Below, piece after piece: positions 59,234 through 64,000 of a DNA stretch of 64,000 nucleotides. This DNA is from Phascolomyces articulosus (taxonomy: Eukaryota; Mucoromycota; Mucoromycetes; Mucorales; Lichtheimiaceae). Positions within the stretch are counted from its first letter, which is position 1, and the number at the start of each line of letters is the position of its first letter. The stretch spans positions 62,001-126,000 of the forward strand of contig JAIXMP010000032.1 of assembly GCA_025677815.1 (NCBI GenBank), given 5' to 3'. The notes below the pieces were generated by a model, which was not told the DNA's origin, did no database searches, and saw nothing but the letters and a program-made list of their open reading frames with translations. Made by a program: the position numbers and the translations under genes.

Positions 59234-59646
59234 GTCAAAAAATAACTGGTAAAACAAAAACGTTGACAGGGAATAATTGAATGCTAGAAAAAAAATTAAA
59301 AAGTTTATTGCCCAAGCATAAACTGTGACTTAAAAACTCAGCTTGAGCGATTAATGTCTCTCTCGGTTTCCCACACCCACCAAGATTCCGTTTATCTTAC
59401 GCGTACCCAATTTCATTTTTTGATAGTAATCCAATTATTATTATCATCGAGAAAAAAAAATCGTAGAAATACAAGGGATGGAAAAAATGAATATTATATT
59501 TCAATGGAAGGATATTACAAAAAAAAAAAAGACATGGATAATGTGAGAGAGATTGTGTGGGAGAGTTGGCTGTATATACTCTTTTTGTTATCATGATGTG
59601 TATTCCAATATCATAACAAGATAAAAATAAAGCATTGTATTATCAT
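59234..59646. other. Intergenic region, no gene seen
   Basis: Short promoter region of the RNB gene and 3' flank of the inhibitor gene. Nothing else recognised. Confidence 0.5.
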
Positions 59647-60000
59647 TTAACCAAGAAGAGCCTTTCCTTGAGTGGTGACTTCACCATCAGCTTCAATGTG
59701 TTCGACATTTTCATGCTTGAGAGAGAATGAGGTAACAAGATCGTCAGGGACAGTGACAGCATAACCTCTGAGAGCAGACTTGTAAACATTGGTTACTTCA
59801 GCACCAGAATCCTTGGCCTTTTGAACTTCGGCATCGATGATTTCATCAGGAGTATCTTTCTTGAAGGTAACAATGTAGCTGGATCCTTTGTTAGTAGTAG
59901 AATTATTCGCGGCCGAAGCGGAAGACGACGACGCGGAAGGTTTTTTATCAGTAAACTTGTTAAAAAAGGTTTTAAAAGTAGCAAGGAAATTACCAGACAT
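59647..60000 (-). CDS. PBI2: Proteinase inhibitor I9 family (proteinase B inhibitor-like)
   Basis: Intronless, 117 residues. The last 78 residues form a stand-alone I9 fold, as in subtilisin propeptides and yeast Pbi2/IB2: SSYIVTFKKDTPDEIIDAEV, then GAEVTNVYKSALRGYAVTVP and NVEHIEADGEV. Yeast Pbi2 blocks vacuolar proteinase B and also takes part in vacuole fusion. Here an N-terminal extension of about 39 residues is present: MSGNFLATFKTFFNKF, a short amphipathic helix with aromatic residues on one face, then a Ser/Ala/Asn linker. Yeast Pbi2 is about 75 residues and lacks it. The helix might bind a membrane (inference). The protein has no signal peptide, so it should be cytosolic. Family call is strong. 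Confidence 0.85.
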   Translation of the reverse strand: MSGNFLATFKTFFNKFTDKKPSASSSSASAANNSTTNKGSSYIVTFKKDTPDEIIDAEVQKAKDSGAEVTNVYKSALRGYAVTVPDDLVTSFSLKHENVEHIEADGEVTTQGKALLG

Positions 60001-61633
60001 AATGTATATAAAATGCTATATATATAAGTGTAAAGTGGTGTTGTGTTGAGCTTGTTTGTGTTGTTGAGATAAAGAAGAAAAAAGGTGAGAAAAAGCGATA
60101 AAATGGTTTTTGATTTTTATAATTTTTTCATGTTCCATGCCGAGCAAACTTGGCGTTCTTTAGCGTATGGATTACGTTATGTGTAACATACACATACGCA
60201 CTTCGATGTCCTCCGATATTTTTAAGACTTTTGAAAGATGCAAGATGGTTTGCATGAATTAAGCAGTTTATATCTAACCTTTCAATTCAACTACTCATCA
60301 TACTCACCACCACCATCCTTAGGCGTATATATCCGTGCGAATATGTATACAGATACCCTGCATTTTTCTTTTTGACCCTTTGATTGGTAATGATCCACGG
60401 GTGGAACTTACGATAATAATAACAACGATAAAGCTTATTGTTGTTGCCAAGCTCTCTTGGATAGTATAAGTTGCCATGACAATCCATATCCAAGGCCCTT
60501 TCTTTTTCTTGGCTATAAGTTATATTCAATAAGATGTATAAATAAACGATTTTGAATTATTATGAAACAGACTTTCTTTTTGCCAGAGAAATAGGATATA
60601 CAATTCCAGTACTTTTGCACTGCATGCATAAAAGAAATCGTTTGGTCCTCCGATCTTTGAGGAAGAAATCGAATCTCATGACCAGACTTGAACGTAGTAC
60701 GATCGGGATGCTGGTACCGAGTTAAGATTTATATATATACCACTTGCATATTTAAAACTGTTTCGTGCTATATGTGTGTATATGTGTGTGGCACCTCCTT
60801 TTTTCAACCTTTTGATTGACTTCCTCCGATTTATCGGATAAAGCAATTTCATAAACTGGTTCATAAGTCAAACTTATATATTCCAAGCGTAAAAGTTGGT
60901 TTTTTTTTTCAATTGCCCTCTTGTTGACAGTTAAAAAGTAAACAAGTGCTTTTTTACCAAGTCAAGTAACCCGGTATTCCCCCCCCCAAATATATCATCG
61001 GATGAGTGTTGACGCATAAAAGTGCATAGTGTGTACATGTCAACAAAGAGGTTTTTCTTTTTATTTTATATAATTTTTTTAATATAGTAGTCGTTCTAAA
61101 CTCATCATGAGAAAATAACCAGGATGTTCTTCTTGAGGTACTATATTAATAATACTATTTGGGCACACAGACTATGTATAATATATATAAAAAGTGCTTC
61201 AAATCATTTGATCAAAACATAATATTTGTATCAGATCAAGACAGTTCAGGAGTATTAATGTACACAATAACGACAAATCCATTAAAATAATATTATAATT
61301 TATTTTTGAATGGTGGTAGTAGACTATATTTATAGCTAGTAGTTATAATAAACTGCAACAAAAGAAGAGAATAGAGTGGTGTGTATGTATATGTATATAA
61401 TAGATGCTAAAAAAAACAAGGAAGTTGTTTTCATTGTTATTATTGATTGTTGTGGTGAGTGCTACCACAGAGTATTTTGGCTATTAAGCACTTGCAAGTA
61501 AATTTGTGAATGGTAATAAAAGCTTTCCAAAAAAAAAAAAAAGTAGATAGCTGGTATAGTAAAAGAAAAGAAAAAGTAGGGATGATATCACATAATGTAT
61601 AATTCAGCAAGCCAAAGTGAACATGTTTCCCTT
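60001..61633. other. Intergenic region (1.6 kb), no gene seen
   Basis: Promoter region of the inhibitor gene and 3' flank of the RNA-binding-protein gene. It contains a C run near 60980 and several A/T runs. Short frames show no recognisable motif. Confidence 0.5.
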
Positions 61634-63523
61634 CTAATGTAAATAAGGTTGATAATAAGCTGGATGCTGTGCTTGGTAATGATGATGAATAAGATGTTGT
61701 TGTGCTAATGGAGGGGGTGGCGCTTGATAATAGTTGTAAAAACTTGTATTAGAAGAAGAATGGTTACTATCTTGTGAAGCCGACCGATCTCGACCCCAAG
61801 ACAACTATAACAACATATAATAAAAATAAGGTTTAAAGTTCAATACTATTCACTGTATAATTAAAAAAAAACATAAAGAGAAACCCTTAGTTGCATCATA
61901 GTCCATCCCATCTTGCCCATAAGCATATATATATATTACCTTTATAAGTCGACCGTTTACAGTTGCACCTTGTAATGAGTATATTGCTAATGCTGCATTT
62001 TCATGCATGTCCATCCTAATTTTTTGATACGTTAAATATAAAACACCTTTTTTGGGGGAGAGAGGAATAGAAAGGGTGGCAAGACTTACTTGATAAATGC
62101 AAAGCCACGTTCAGATTGAAGTCGAACATCCATAATACCACCATACCGTTGAAATAAGGGAATCAAATCATTTTCTATATATCCTTGGATATGTTAATCA
62201 TAGTACTATAATAGTAGTGATCCGCCCCATTTAAAAAGAAGTAGAACTTACGCGTTATTTTAGGAGATAGATTACCAACATAAACTGTCGTGTTATAAGT
62301 GGATGTTTGTGCCAATACTTGTTCAAAGGTCATGTATTGCATCGGAACTGCAAGTAATAAATAAGTATGAAAATAATGATGCATTGTAATGTATCTTATA
62401 AAAAAATTCATTTACCAGCAGCAGCAGCATTATTGGTGGGTGTAGACGGTGTTGTCGCTGTTGTTGATACAATCGTATTATGATTGCTGTTATGAGTCGT
62501 GCTATGGTTGGTATTATTATTATTACTATTATTATTACTATTACTATTACTATTACTATTTTGATGATAATGGTTCGTATTCTTTTGATTTGCCCAATTG
62601 ACTCGAATGGCTCGGGAACCCAAACGTTCACCATTCATCGTGGCGATGGCTTGTTCAGCGTGTGCCTTGTTTTTAAAAGCAACAAATCCAAAGCCGCGAG
62701 ATTTGCCAGTATTCATATCCCACATGACTCGTGCATCACTTTTTTTTATTCGTTGTAATGTACATCAGTTTGTTGTTTTTTTAAGCCAAATGATGATGGA
62801 AGAAGCATACTCTAGCCTTTTCTTTTTTTTCTATTCTCCCGCCTTATATATATATATATACACCATTTTTTTTTACCAAATCCCTCTCCTCCTCTCGCCC
62901 CCGCGATATATCAAAGCAATACACATGAAAAATTCTACTTACGACATGCTATTAAACAATCCAAATGCTTTGGCTAATACATCATCACTGACTTCAGGAC
63001 ATAGATCACCAATGAAAATGTGATAATCTTTTGACGTATCATCTTTTTGCGTTGATCCTTGAGCAGCCCAATTTACTTTGATTTCCTATTCAAATAGATA
63101 ATATGAGCCTATGTATCTTTATTACTTGTTACCCTTATTTTTATTATTATATTATTATCCTACTTGTACTATTCTACCTACACTACTAAAAATAGGTCGA
63201 CCACTCATGGTTAATAAAGCTTGTTCTGCTGTTCGATGGTCTATGAATTCAATAAATCCATAGTTGCAACCCCCATGAGAAAACTATATATATCAATAAG
63301 AAAAGGGCTGTTAATATTTCATTGTTGTTGTCAAGCTTAAAACTATATAAAAAATATATCTACATACATTTTTATCTGGTATGACCTTGACACTTTTGAC
63401 ATGACCCGCAACAGAAAAGATCTCGCGCAACATGGCATCTGTGACTCTTGGATCTAGATTACCAACATATAAAGCTTTACACCCGTCATTAGGTGAAGGT
63501 GTAATACTGCTTGGAAATACCAT
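61634..63523 (-). CDS. Three-RRM RNA-binding protein (Pub1/TIA-1 type)
   Basis: Spliced model: 63523-63368, 63283-63182, 63085-62943, 62738-62416, 62347-62252, 62174-62090, 62015-61940, 61804-61634. It gives 383 residues. RRM1 has [14 protein letters not shown] (RNP2) and CNYGFIEF (RNP1). RRM2 has [15 protein letters not shown] and SRGFGFVAF, ending in the IRVNWANQK typical of TIA-1/Pub1. An Asn/Ser repeat linker follows. RRM3 has [13 protein letters not shown] and RGFAFIK and ends LIKLSWGRDR. The C-terminus is a Gln/His/Tyr/Pro-rich, prion-like tail. TIA-1 and Pub1 bind U-rich RNA and act in splicing, mRNA stability and stress granules. The RRM order, spacing and tail all agree with that family. 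Eight exons close in frame. Confidence 0.88.
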
Positions 63524-64000
63524 AGTTGTTTTGAAAGTATGTGTAAAAAAAAAGGGGGAAAAAAGAAAGAGAGAAAAAAGAGTTAAAAAAATAAGTTCGG
63601 TGACGCTTCCGGCTCTTTCTTTCTTTTTTGGTTGCCCGAAAAAAAAAAAAAGAAAGATGGTTAATGCAGGTCAATGTCGTACCAACAATGACAAATACGG
63701 AAACCCTTATTGAAATATGCCTCTTTCAATAAACACAAGTCTTTATCATTTATCTTGATTGCATTTCATCGTCATCATCGTAATCATTCATGATAACACT
63801 TTAAAATATCATACTTAATCTTTTTTTTTTCTTTCTTATCATCATACAGCCTTCTGCTTTACATTGTATAAAGACAATTGGTCTATAAATGAATACTCCT
63901 CACTTCAACCAGGCGGAGCAGCTATCATCTGTATAAAATGATACGTAATGAATGCCTTGTTAGGCTTCATATTGGTGTTACAAGGATGCGCCACGTTGTA
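63524..64000. other. Upstream flank of the RNA-binding-protein gene
   Basis: AT-rich promoter region with A and T runs. No gene recognised to the end of the window. Confidence 0.45.

Overview
The window is eukaryotic, from a filamentous fungus. It is AT-rich, with long A/T runs, spliceosomal introns mostly of about 50-130 nt with GT-AG borders, and broadly spaced genes on both strands. The mix of families (TFIID TAF2, Pub1/TIA-1-type RNA-binding protein, RNB mitochondrial nuclease, proteinase B inhibitor, FAM210-type mitochondrial protein) suggests an early-diverging lineage of the Mucoromycota/Mucorales type. That placement is inference; no rRNA or marker phylogeny was possible.

Layout. 95-4184 (+): 3' part of a TAF2 gene carrying four C-terminal bromodomains, convergent with 4943-5536 (-), a FAM210/DUF1279 mitochondrial protein. 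6374-6499 (-): a relic exon resembling the start of Utp13/TBL3. 7277-15268 (-): three tandem, intronless HET-domain genes; the first two share a 566-bp tract with no mismatch seen, a sign of recent gene conversion. 16198-18602 (+): WD40 nuclear-type protein. 18977-20714 (-): methyltransferase with a lipidation-type N-terminus and a 16-nt microexon. 21439-24727 (-): 3'-5' exonuclease with a reading-frame break and a second, degenerate nuclease fold. 26284-28897 (+): coiled-coil protein whose seven introns are all phase 0. 29765-34525 (-): two cytochrome b561 paralogues with matching intron positions.

35183-52321 is the most dynamic part. A stand-alone adenylation (ANL) enzyme (-) and a 12-TM MFS transporter (+) are divergent neighbours, and both families recur at 47747-52321 as a broken adenylation copy and an intact MFS paralogue. 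Between the first pair sits a 5.65-kb element (37669-43319) with about 496-bp terminal inverted repeats. It holds a decayed DDE-type transposase, LINE fragments and a small MITE-like element. Because the repeats face outwards, the two divergent genes now start about 126 bp and 212 bp beyond nearly identical upstream DNA.

52322-56159 is mostly non-coding, with faint gene remnants. The right end holds a mitochondrial RNB exoribonuclease (56160-59233, -), a subtilisin-propeptide-type inhibitor (59647-60000, -) and a three-RRM RNA-binding protein (61634-63523, -). Spliced models were derived by eye from splice sites and reading-frame phase; every multi-exon model offered as intact closes in frame.
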